This document shows, in pieces, positions 54,060-64,000 of a stretch of 64,000 nt of DNA; within the stretch, counting starts at the first letter, position 1, and every line of letters begins with the position of its first letter. The stretch lies in contig JAZKJV010010544.1 of assembly GCA_037367405.1 (NCBI GenBank), positions 186,001 to 250,000 on the forward strand. The letters are read 5' to 3'. The notes under the pieces are model-generated. The model did not search any database and was not told the DNA's origin. It saw only the letters and a program-made list of their open reading frames with translations. This stretch comes from Ottelia alismoides (Eukaryota > Streptophyta > Magnoliopsida > Alismatales > Hydrocharitaceae). The position numbers were made by a program, and so were the translations under genes.

Positions 54060-57000
54060 TGTTTAGCCTGAAAATCGGTGATCTTAAGTTCCACACAAGG
54101 CAGGAACTCAGTCGTTGAATCGACCACACGGAATCTGGATTAAAACAACAATTAACCTACAATAAATATCAAGCAATGACTAGCAAAACTGTGGAGTTAA
54201 AATTTATTATAACTCTACATGTAAATGTGTATAGGTGTAAGCACAAGTAGAGGTCGAACACTGGGAGGCGAATGGTTGTGCGGTGAAATTGAACGCGCAT
54301 TTATTCAATTCTTGGTGCATGTCCAATTCTTATTGTTTTTGTGGGTTTTTAATTTTTTTATTTTATTTTTGTTTTTATGATTTTTATGTTGTTTTTATAT
54401 TTTTATAGTTTTTTATATTTTTAATTCTATGATATACATATATATATATATATAAAAAGATATATATATATATATAAGAGGAGAGAGAGATATACAATAT
54501 ATAGGTATGTATATATATTAATACTTAAAATATGTAGATATAATATTTTTTGGCTTTTTATATTTTTTCTAATTTTTTTGTTATTTTTCTGGAATTTTAC
54601 TAATTTTTATATATTTTTAATTCCAAAAATGTCCCTAATATGGGACTAATTAAATAGGCCGAAAATAATTTGGGTTTTAAAAATATAAAATAAGTCTCAA
54701 AATTACCCAAATTAATTTTAATATGAAAACAATAGTATATAGATAATTATAAAACAGAAAGATATATTTTTGGGATTTTTCTAGGGTTTTTATATTTTTT
54801 GTTGGATTTTGGGGCTTTCTGATTTTTATATTTTTATTTTTCTTAGTTTTAGGGTTTTTCATTTCTGGACTCAATATATATATAAATACACCATATATAA
54901 TATTTTTGGAATTTTTCAAAAAACATTTTATATTTTTTTGGTATTTTATAATTTAAACAGTGAATATTTAGGCTCCATTTGAATTTTAAAAATTAGATAA
55001 AATGCAAAAAATGCATGTTAAAAATGTGTTCGTGAAAGTACATTGCATGGAGCATCTAACCTAATTTTTGTGGATTTTTAGGAGCAATATAGGTATTTTT
55101 AATAAATACATGAAAGTCACAAAAAATACAAAGCCCGGCAGGGGCATTAATGCAAATAAAATAAAGGACAGGGGTCACATTACAAATATGCCAACTGAAT
55201 TAAACAGTTATTTAAATATTACAGACTATTTTACAATTACAAAAACCACTAGGGTTTCAATGCAATTTTCACGCACCTCACGTGGGAATGCACGTGAGGC
55301 GCGGAAGGGCAAAAATGTAATATCAAGAAAGTTCTGGGGTCCAATAGCAAATATTATAGTTACTTTACAACGCTATATTTTATTTACAAGATTAAAAATT
55401 AAATACAAAAAGGAGGGGGTATGGATTTGCAATTTACCCCATTAGGCGTTGGATCGGACAACCGATGCGCGTGACTTATACACGTGGCGCCTCCACGTTT
55501 GCCGATGATGATTCACCGATAAACGCACGAGATTAGATCTCGTGAATGAGATCTGTGGTGAGGGCTTCTCGCTCCATCGGACGGTTGATGCTCGATCTGG
55601 GACTCCTTCTTCATCCGACGGCAGGGAGGGACTCAGGAAGAACAGGGAGGAAGGTTCGCCAGGGCGAACTTCCTCCAGCGATATCTCCCTCCCTCGCCGG
55701 TCTCTGCTGCTCTGAAGAGTCCCGAAATGTCGCAGGCACTTCCCTTTATCCGCAGGAGGCTTCAGATCGGACTGGAGGTGACCGGAGCGCTGCCACCAGG
55801 TCGATGTCGAGGTGGCGCTCCAGGTACCTCCGGCGAGCGTCGAAAACCGCCTCCCGGTGTCTAAATGAACCTTGTACCTGCACAGGATGGTACGAGGGAC
55901 GAGGGCAAACTTCATCGTCCCGTTAGAACAGCGAATGGATGAAGGGTGAAGCGGGGCGGAGATCTCCGGTGATGGGTGGAGGAAGGAGATCTGATCGCCA
56001 GAGCCGAGGAAGATCTGGGTGAGTGAGGGTGCCTGGGGCATGGGGAAATGAAAGGGTAGGAAGATGGAGGCGAGAGGGTGGTCGGAAAACGTCGGGGGTA
56101 CCGTGAAATGTTCGTCGGAGCAGAGCTACGACGAACTAAGAATCACCCATCCTAAGCTGAGGGACTAACTTATTCGCTATACTAATAACATAAATGAAAT
56201 GCCGAGAATAAAAGCTACCTAAAATCATTAAAAGGCGCAGCTCATACCTGGATTTGGGCCAAGGAGCAGAGGTCGCCGGCGACGGTGGCCATGGGCGCAT
56301 CTCCTTCCTCCGCGAGCGTCCACGACCTTCAGGGGACCTCCATATGTCACATGGATGCACACTAGGCCGAAGGTGGGAGCTATAGGGCTAGGGAAATGGC
56401 CAAAAAAGTTTGGAGGAGGAAGATGGATTATTTATAAACATGTGTATGCGCCCTTATTGACCGGCAAATAATAAGGAATCGGTGATATATACATTAGATC
56501 TAACGTGGGGGTGTGGATGTACAATATGCCAGGAACATTTCTTGCGAAGGAAGCAAAGGCGATCGATGGACGGGGCTCCCGGGAAAAATGGGAGAAGACG
56601 AGGGGTTTGTCAGATTTGACGGGATGGTGGCTGAATTATTTATGAACATAATGGAAACCCTTATTGACCGGCCACAAATAAGGAATTGGAGACATATACA
56701 AGGGAAACAAGCCTTGGGTGTGTACGAGGGTTGGTTTGGGAGTAATTTCCGTGAAGGGACCGATGTCATTGGAGCGATGGGTTGATCGGAAAAATTTGGA
56801 GAAAACACAAGGTCTGACAGATTTGACGGGCTGGTGAGGCTGGAGGCTGAGTTGACCGAGGTCAACCTGCGCAGGGCTGCGATTGGTCCACGTCAGCTCG
56901 AAGTTGACCTATTATTTAAACACAATAAATGATTTTATTAGACTTTGCTTATAAAATAAAAATGTTTATTAAATAATGTAGTATTTATTTATGATTTTTA

Positions 57001-58190
57001 TTTATTTTTTTGATGAATTTTATTATGGTTTTATTTTGATAGTGTATTTACATGTATTTATTTTTATTTTGTATATTTTTATTTTATTATTTATTTTTCT
57101 TATTTTATATATTTATAGCTTATTTTTGTCAGTATAAATATATTTTTTTTTAATTTTTATGATTTATTTTCATATTTAAATAAATAAGTATATATAATAT
57201 GTAGGTATACTTATAGGTACTTTACCTATATTTTATATACATTTTATTTATTTAATGAATTTTCTTAGGTTTTATTTTGGATTTATATTTTTAATAAATT
57301 GTATGTAATATTTACAGTATTATAAAAATATGAAAGTATAAAATAATTAAAGAATGTATTTCCCTTTTATTTGTGTACATAGGTGACATAGGTATTTTTG
57401 TCTATGTATTTCATAGACTTATTTTATTTTACAAGTCCTTTTTGGTTTTATTCTAATTTCAACATGTTCATATATTATGTATGTTATTTACAAAATTCTA
57501 AAAATATAAATTTATAGAAATAGGGAATAATGAATAAATTGAATATTTTAATCGGTATTATGTACAATGAAGGCCAAAAACCTAACTTTCACATATGAAC
57601 TCCAAAAATTATGAAACCATTTTTATTAAATAGTTCTTGAAAAGCTATATACAATTAAAGATGATTTTGGTGGATTTTGAGTTTTTATTTGCAAGATATG
57701 GGTCTGTGAAGTTGAGATTCTGGCTTTTTATTCTGTGTATAAAATGTACACTGTGTGTCATTTTTGTACAAACTCAATTTTGTATTTTTATTCACATTAT
57801 TATCTACAACTTTCATGTACAAAATATTTTTATTTAATGAATAAATAATTAAATGCAAAATAGGTGTCAAAAATGAATAAATGAATGAATAATTAAATGA
57901 GGAATTTATTGTATTATTGGCCCTTATCTCCCCCCTACTTTATTCCTTGTCGACCAATCCATTCTGGACTTGGTCTCGGGGTTCGGGTCATAAAATATTT
58001 TCAATATTTTATTCCTTTTTCTTTTATTCTCTTTATTCTATAATTTTGGCATTAGAAACCTTATTTTATATACAATAAATACACTAAATACTAGATGCTA
58101 TTATAGACAAATTGCTGCTATTTACATGCATTTGCTGGGGTTTTTAAGGCCAAAATGATAGAATAAAGGTGATGAAATGGAGATTCATCA
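54060..58190 (-). repeat. 5' LTR (about 4.1 kb) of the non-autonomous Gypsy element
   Basis: Runs from the primer-site border to the X/Y junction. Contents: a TA/GA microsatellite (about 54429-54495), a GC-rich block with a 199-residue minus-strand open frame (56041-55442), a 206-bp imperfect tandem duplication (about 56432 and 56638, CCCTTATTGACCGGC), and an AT-rich part at 56.9-57.9 kb. The right boundary is inferred from the X-Y comparison. Confidence 0.65.
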
Positions 58191-58193
58191 ATC

Positions 58194-59180
58194 ACCCATC
58201 ATCCCATGTTCTCCATATCTCAGTCGCACGTCGACTCCCATACGCCTCCCTCTGGCCTCCGATCGCTTCTACATCTGCTCTGCAACCCCCTCACGTAGCT
58301 CCCGTTATTAGGTCGAATCCTCCACTCGTTGGAGACCTACCCATTCACCCCTGCCTATGTTCTTGCTACCTGTGCGTTCTGACCCTCGTCGGAGCTTCAT
58401 CTCCGAGCACAACCCTTTTCTCCTGCTGGGTTCCCACGCTAATAGGCCTCTTTTGGAGGTCTTGAGTACCCCCAGGAAGATCCAGGTCTTCCATTCACCC
58501 CCAGGGACCTCGTGTGGACATGGGCCCTTCTGAGCCTTCCAGATGATGCGGAATCGCCAACATCTTTCATCATCCAGCAGCTCGAGAGGATGTCGGAACC
58601 GCGCAGAATCGACGATCGAAACTCGCCTCCGGTGAGTTCTTCCCTGTTCTTCTTGACGCCTCCTCTATCGTTCAATCGAAGGCACCCCAATTCTAATCCA
58701 AGCCATTCATCTACGAGAGGCCTCCGACCGTTAAATCAAGTTGTGGATCTCATCAGCGCCCTCCATCGTCAAAGGGGTATCTACCCATCTCGGCTGTCAG
58801 ATCTTAAGTAGAACATTGTCGACCGTTGGATCACGCCCAATAAGGGGTATTTTATCCTTAGGCACCTCTCTATTTTGCCTTTATTATTCAGCCCTGTAAA
58901 TATTTTGCGCGGTTTAAAATAATCGGGTTGTTTTGCATGTGGACCTTTGCTCTTTCGTATATTTGCATTTCAGTCCTTTGTATGTGAACTCACGTGCCGT
59001 CCCACGTGATTTTGTGGTGTATTTGCATGTTTCATCCTGAACTCCTAAGTGTTATATTTTGAATCTATTTTTCGATAATTGCATTTATGCCTCTATGCGT
59101 GGTGTATTGCATATGAACATGAATTTACTAGACTTTTTGCGCTATTGGCCCTACGTTTTATATATGCATTATTAATTGGC
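58194..59180 (+). repeat. Repeat segment Y, copy 1
   Basis: Matches 59862-60870 (CATCATCCCATGTTCTCCAT, GACCTGGGCCCTTCTGAGCC-type blocks, TTTTGCGYTATTGGCCCTAC). It is offset from copy 2 by about 1.67 kb. Confidence 0.9.
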
Positions 59181-59860
59181 ATGCGAATAAACATTTTTCA
59201 TTTTATTCATTTTTATTATTTTAATTTATTTTCCTTTATTGTTCTATCTATTTTGTCTTCTAGTGGTTTTTGTCATTTCCCCCCCGCCGCTCGTGATTGG
59301 TCCAGGTCAGCAATGTTGGCCCCGGTCAACTGGTCCCCCCGGACCTCCCTTCTAGTCAACCTAGTTTTCACTCGGATTTCTTCCATTTATCCAGAATCGA
59401 CCCGAGCTCCTTTCCGCCTGATCTTTCGCCCCGATTAGAGGGTGCGGATCCCTGACCCTCGCATGATATTCTCATCCTTGATCCGCACCTCAGTTCGTAG
59501 GTTGTGCCTCCTCCGTGTCAGACCCTCACATTTATATAACCTGCTCCACCCCCCTCCTTTTCCACAAACTTTTGGCTGCGCCACCACCTCATGTGCACCC
59601 AACCACCTTCCTAGAGTGACAGCGAGCGAGAGGGAGGGTGTGGGAGGCTTTTGGAGCGTTCTAGCCCTAGGTCCAACGAGGTGCGAACCTCAGCTTCGCC
59701 GCAAGGAGTAGAGCCTCTAGTTGCGCCGGCCATCGAGGATACGACCACCGTAGACCGTCGTCTGCAACCCCCAGACGTGTTCCTCCATCTCCAGGTACTT
59801 CATTTCCCGCTAATCTTCCATTGAATCCATCGTTTCTTCGCTGCACAGAATATCGCCCAT
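59180..59860 (+). repeat. Repeat segment X, copy 2
   Basis: Second copy of 47386-48065; here it runs uninterrupted into segment Y2, which gives the empty-site reference for the Gypsy insertion. Confidence 0.9.
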
Positions 59861-59861
59861 C

Positions 59862-60870
59862 ATCCCATGTTCTCCATATCTCCATCGCACGCTGACTCCC
59901 ATACGCCTCCCTCTGACCTCCGATCGTTTCTACATCTGCTCCGCAACCCCCTCACGCAGCTCCCGCTATTGGCTTGGAGCCCTTCTTAGGTCGAATCCTC
60001 CACTCGTCGGAGACCTACCCTTTCACCCCCGCCTATGTTCTTGCTACCTATGTGTTTAGACCCTCGTCTGAGCTTCATCTCCGAGCACAACCCTTTTAAC
60101 CTGTTGGGTTCGCACGCTAATAGGCCTCATTTGGAGGTCTTGAGTACCCCTAGGAAGCTACAGGTCTTCCATTCTCCCCCAGGGACCCTCGCGTGGACCT
60201 GGGCCCTTCTGAGCCTTCCAGATGCTGCGGAGCATCATCGCTGACATCTTCCATTATCCAGCAGCTTGAGGATATTGGAACCACGTAGAATTGACGATCG
60301 AAACTCGCCTCTGGTGAGTTCTTCCCCGTTCTTCCTGACGCCTCCACCACCATTCGATCGAAGGTCGCCCCGATTCTAATCCAAGCCATTCATCTACGGG
60401 AGGCCTCTGACCGTCAAATCCAATTGTGGATCTCATCAGCGCCCTCCATCGTCGAAGGGGTATCCACCCATCTCGGTTGTCAGATCATAAGTAGAACGTT
60501 GTCGACCGTTGCATCGCGCCCAATAAGGAGTATTTTATCCTTAGGCCCCTCTCTGTTTTGCCTTTATTATTCAGTCCTGTAAATATTTTGCGTAGCTTAA
60601 AATAGTTGGGTTATTTTGCATGTGGACCCTTGCTCTTTCGTATTTTTGCATTCCAGTCCTTTGTATGTGAACTCAGGTGCCGTCCCTGATGATTTTGTGG
60701 TGTATTTGCATGTTTCATCCCGAACTCCTAAGTGTTATATTTTGAATATATTTTCCGATAATTACATTTATGACCCTATGCGTGGTGTATTGCACATGTG
60801 CATGAATTTACTGGACTTTTTGCGTTATTGGCCCTACGTTTTATATCTACGTTATTAATTGGCTTGTGAA
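59862..60870 (+). repeat. Repeat segment Y, copy 2
   Basis: Second copy of segment Y, about 1.67 kb downstream of the first. After 60870 the sequence is single-copy in this window. Confidence 0.9.
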
Positions 60871-61240
60871 CTTTCTTATAATTGCAATAAGGTCCATGTG
60901 CACTGTGAGTCTTGTTTTCAATTCAATAATTATCAAATTAAGTCCAAAAACTACATAAATAATACTGCAAGCTCATGCTAACATGTATTATTTATTTTGA
61001 TTTTTGGGATTAATTTTGTTAAGTTTTTTTATTTTATAAAAATAAAACCCACCAAAAACTCACTATCTAATTTATAAAATATATAAAAAATTATAAAAAT
61101 TGTGCTAAAATTCCAAAAAAATAGTGTTTGTTTATGTGTACTTTACCTCCAATAACATTTTTTGTTTTAAATATTATTATAAAAACATTAAAAATCTAAA
61201 AACTCTCAAAAACTTATAAAAAACATTAAAAATTCTAAAA
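60871..61240. other. LTR sequence between segment Y2 and the MULE
   Basis: AT-rich, with poly-A/T tracts. Nothing recognised beyond membership of the long LTR. Confidence 0.4.
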
Positions 61241-61249
61241 AATAAAAAA

Positions 61250-62231
61250 GGGATTTTATCACTTGTGCCCCTCCGAGATCTCGCAATATCAGTTATGCCC
61301 CTATCTTTTTGGTAATATCAGTCGTGCCCCTCACTTCTTGCTATTTTATCACTTGTGCCCCTCAGGTAAGTGACCGTCCATCTACGGTGCAAACGGACGT
61401 TAACTTTGAGGACATAAGCGGTATTAATTTTAAAAAAAGGGTTATAGGGTCATTTTACCCTCTTCCTCATCATCTTCTTCTTCCTCCTCTTCCCACATCC
61501 TCTTCTTCCTCCTCTAACCTCCTCCTCCCTCTCCACCCGAGCTCGCCGCACCTCCTCCCAGCCCGCTGCCCCCGTCCCTGCCTCGCACCGCCCAGCTCCG
61601 CCTCGTCCCCCTCCCCCTCTCCCGCACGCGTCGCCCATCTCCGCCCCGTCCACCGCCCCCTCCCCCGCACGTGCCGCCCCTGCTCCCCCTGCCCCGCACC
61701 TGCTCCCCCTCCCCCCTTCCCTGCACCGCCCCCTCCCCCTCCCCCCTTCCCCGCACCGCCCCCTCCCCCGCAGGCGCCGCCCCTACTCCCCCTCCCCGCT
61801 GCCTCGAACCTGCTCCCCCTCCCCCGCATGCGCCGCCCCTGCTCTCCCTCCCCCCTTCCCCGCACTGGCTCCCCCTCCCCCGCACGCGCCGCCCCTGCTC
61901 CCCCTCCCCCTTCCCCGCACCGGCTCCCCCTCCCCCTTCCCCGCACCTCCCCCGGCCCCTGCCGCCCACGCTCCAGCCCGCACCTCCTCCATAGCCTCGC
62001 ACCTCCTCCCCAACCCTCCTCCTCATTTGATTTTATTTTGACCATAATACCCCTCTTAACCACACCATGGTTTGATTAAACTATGGTTATTTTAATTTTT
62101 TGACGGTCAGTTTGACGGAAGGGCACAACTGATGACGGAGAAAGAAGTGAGGGGCACAACTGATATTACCAAAAAGATAGGGGCATAACTGATATTGCAA
62201 GATCTCGGAGGGGCACAAGTGATAAAATCCC
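61250..62231. mobile_element. 982-bp MULE with C-rich cargo, TSD AATAAAAAA
   Basis: The 9-bp duplication AATAAAAAA is at 61241-61249 and 62232-62240. TIRs of about 90 bp are nearly perfect: GGGATTTTATCACTTGTGCC inward from 61250 and its complement ending at 62231. The interior from about 61490 to 62010 is an imperfect C-rich repeat (CCCCTCCCCCGCAC, GCCGCCCCTGCTCCCC). All frames are open there because T and A are scarce, so the 256-residue Pro-rich frame is not evidence of a protein. Confidence 0.93.
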
Positions 62232-62240
62232 AATAAAAAA

Positions 62241-62855
62241 ATATAGTTTCAGTTCATGTTTGTAGTATTTTCTTCATACCTTTTCATAAAATTCATATCC
62301 AGGACATTAGGACACTTTAGCTATTTTTAATTTGCAAAATTATCCTGGTTGTGCATTGTTTATGTTTATGTATCTTATTTAATTTTTATAAAATCCATTA
62401 AAAATTAGAATAAAAAACCCAGAAAATCACTAAAAACACTTGAATATTTGAAAAACACAAAAAATATTTTTAACCCTGATTTTCGAGTATTTTTAGCCTT
62501 AATAAAAATTGCAAAGGCTTGCTTGTATGCTTTATTGCCTTATTTTCTTGATTGTTTTCCTTATTTAAAAGTATAAAATTTTGTAAAATTAAATTTGACA
62601 AAAAAATATGTTGTCATTTGTCTGAAAACCAACTACTTAGTAGGTTTACTCGTGCTCCTCGAGTTCGACTCCAGTCGTTATACTAGGTTAAAATAAAATA
62701 GCAGAGACCACTGGCATTGATTTTATGCCTTGATTGTCTGATTTGAGTGGTTCTCGATTTTTCTTGATTGAACAAATTGATTGTCTAGGAACAATGGCAC
62801 TTGATTATTTTTCCATCTCAGTCGATTTAGGTTTTCGTGTCATCAGAATGGTGTC
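62241..62855 (+). other. 3' part of the long Gypsy LTR
   Basis: AT-rich LTR tail up to GTGTCATCA before the primer site. No coding content. Confidence 0.5.
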
Positions 62856-62867
62856 GTTGCCGGGGAG

Positions 62868-62886
62868 CACGGCTTAGTAGTCTATT
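62868..62886 (+). promoter_or_regulatory. Primer-binding site of the plus-strand Gypsy element
   Basis: TGGTGTCGTTGCCGGGGAG, one base different from the tRNA-Asp consensus TGGCGCCGTTGCCGGGGA over its core. It defines the LTR/interior border and the plus orientation. Confidence 0.75.
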
Positions 62887-64000
62887 TTAGCCTTTTTGCC
62901 TATTTTTATCTCTATATGTTTATAGTTGTTTTCTGACATGTTTTTGTTTCACTTTTTGTGCGATGAACCTCCCGAGGATGTCTTGTAGGAGACTCGTACC
63001 CGAGGAGGAGCAGGAACAAAGCAGGGATTAATTATAGTAGATAGAGTAGAGTAGAGTAGAGTAGTTCTTTCCAGCATTTATCATTATTATTGCAATATTT
63101 TGGAACTTGGACACTCTTATATGGGGTCTGTTTCGCCGATCACGGGTGTGCTTGGGGGACCTCACTGCATTTTTCGCCGATTTTGATTTTATTGCATTTT
63201 TCTATTTTGATTCCCGTAGAATTTGGCCCTTGAACTTAGGATTTTTCTTGATTGTGACATAAATATCTTAAGGTCCAATCCCTAACAGATTGCTTGCAGC
63301 TATAGAGCGTAATTGGATCTTAGCAATAACTCAATAAAAAGTTAACTTGATTGATTGAGATATCACGTGTCGCTATAGGCCGTATACAACGCGGGCAGGA
63401 TACGTTGTGGCAGACACCTATCGGTATCCGAGACCGGACATCGACCTCTCTCTCTGATTAGTTAACTATCGTGCTTCACGATCTTTAGAAATTACTCGTT
63501 TAAGGTTGTTTTCTTCGTGCATCATTTAGATTAGTTTTAATTATGTCTTTTAATTTATGCTTGGATCACCCTACATGTAGGGTGCTTGAATCAGGTATAC
63601 ATCTCTTACTCTCATGCATCATAGTGTTTGATCGCGCATCGGCTTTTTCGATTTCTCCCCCTATTTTTGGACTTGAAAGAATCAGGAGATCGAAAAATTT
63701 ATTAGGTGTTGTTTGTCCTTGAAAAATACATAAAAAGAGAAAATCATAAAATTGGGTCTGTTTAAGCACACTTGACCCTAAACCCACCTCACTTAAAAAT
63801 ACTTATTTCGGGGAGAGTCACCCCCTCATTGTTTGGTTTACTTGAGCGAGAGAGTGACCCGCATACTAGGTTAGAGCCACACCTGAACTTCTGTTAGACT
63901 ACTAGTCTTGGGGTTAGTCGTTCTCCAATGAGGATCTCTCGATAACCAGTAAAACGGACCGTGACGTCCTTAACAGATTGAATTGATCGGGTAACCAGTA
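62887..64000 (+). mobile_element. Leader region of the plus-strand Gypsy element (runs off the window)
   Basis: Untranslated leader-like sequence with a (GTAGA) repeat at about 63038-63064. An ATG at 62964 (MNLPRMSCRRLVPEEEQEQ) opens a short reading that closes quickly. Gag and pol, if present, lie beyond 64000. Confidence 0.45.

Larger units (their letters stand above)
48066..58190 (-). mobile_element. 10.1-kb non-autonomous Gypsy-type element (LARD-like)
   Basis: The right LTR begins TGTTTAGCC at 54060, next to the primer site TGGCGCCGTTGCCGGGGA (54057-54040, minus strand), complementary to tRNA-Asp as in Athila/Tat-type Gypsy. A matching LTR terminus starts at 48066. The duplication ATCAT/ATCAC flanks 48066-58190, and removing it restores the X-Y junction seen at 59860. 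The 5.7-kb interior shows no protease, RT, RNase H or integrase motif. It holds tandem repeats instead. Confidence 0.75.
47386..62855 (+). mobile_element. Very long LTR of a plus-strand Gypsy element, with internal tandem duplication and nested elements
   Basis: The LTR appears to end just before a tRNA-Asp-type primer site at about 62866. It contains two copies of a 1.67-kb unit: X1 (47386-48065) + Y1 (58194-59180) and X2 (59180-59860) + Y2 (59862-60870). X1 and Y1 are separated by the Gypsy element 48066-58190. A MULE lies at 61250-62231. The LTR start is not defined, so the left boundary given is only the start of X1. No other LTR copy is in the window. Confidence 0.6.

Noticed and set aside
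61309..62079. 256-residue Pro-rich open frame
   Set aside because: It lies in a C-rich repeat that lacks stops in nearly all frames on both strands, between MULE TIRs. No domain, no codon bias, no support for translation.

Overview
The window is nuclear DNA of a flowering plant. The evidence is a plant-type nucleotide-sugar transporter gene with small GT-AG introns, Copia elements with the initiator-tRNA primer site, Gypsy elements with a tRNA-Asp-type primer site, RTE- and L1-type LINEs, MULEs and MITEs. It is AT-rich, with GC-rich islands only in LTRs and a few cargo segments. I could not settle the species; a monocot is possible but not shown.

The one host gene I can support lies on the minus strand. 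Eleven coding exons, 41649 down to 6116, join in frame into 268 codons of a CMP-sialic-acid-transporter-like (UTR6/CSTLP-type) Golgi nucleotide-sugar transporter. Ten exons sit in two compact clusters, plus a short N-terminal exon (41649-40743 and 7569-6116). A 33,173-bp intron (7570-40742) separates the clusters; it has a GC donor and an AG acceptor. The last exon (about 50 residues) is not in the window, and the true N-terminus is uncertain. A GC-rich putative 5' UTR exon lies near 45.29-45.57 kb.

The giant intron is mostly nested transposons: (a) a short-LTR Copia (8369-13530, TSD CACAA); (b) a MULE-like MITE (15112-15494); (c) a full-length RTE LINE (16041-26301, 11-bp TSD) split by a TIR element (16571-23206) that itself holds a second short-LTR Copia (16775-21759), and by an inverted pair of MITEs (23944-24225); (d) an 11.2-kb Copia with 2.6-kb LTRs (26991-38227, TSD AATAT) sitting in the pol 3' end of another Copia, its left LTR carrying a MULE (28119-28783) that carries a LINE fragment (28415-28679); (e) an RTE tail (39540-39938).

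Left of the gene's exons (1-6.1 kb) are L1-type LINE remnants on both strands. Between the N-terminal exon and the putative 5' UTR exon (41.9-45.2 kb) are a chimeric Copia relic, a LINE inserted in its RNase H region with an 11-bp TSD, and more LINE sequence.

From about 47.4 kb to the right edge is Gypsy territory. A plus-strand element with a tRNA-Asp-type primer site near 62.86 kb has a very long LTR containing a 1.67-kb tandem duplication. One duplicate is split by a 10.1-kb minus-strand element (48066-58190) that lacks recognisable gag-pol but holds a 450-bp higher-order tandem repeat and five C-run/hairpin repeats. A 982-bp MULE with a C-rich interior (61250-62231) sits in the same LTR. 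No tRNA, rRNA, CRISPR array or prokaryotic system was seen.
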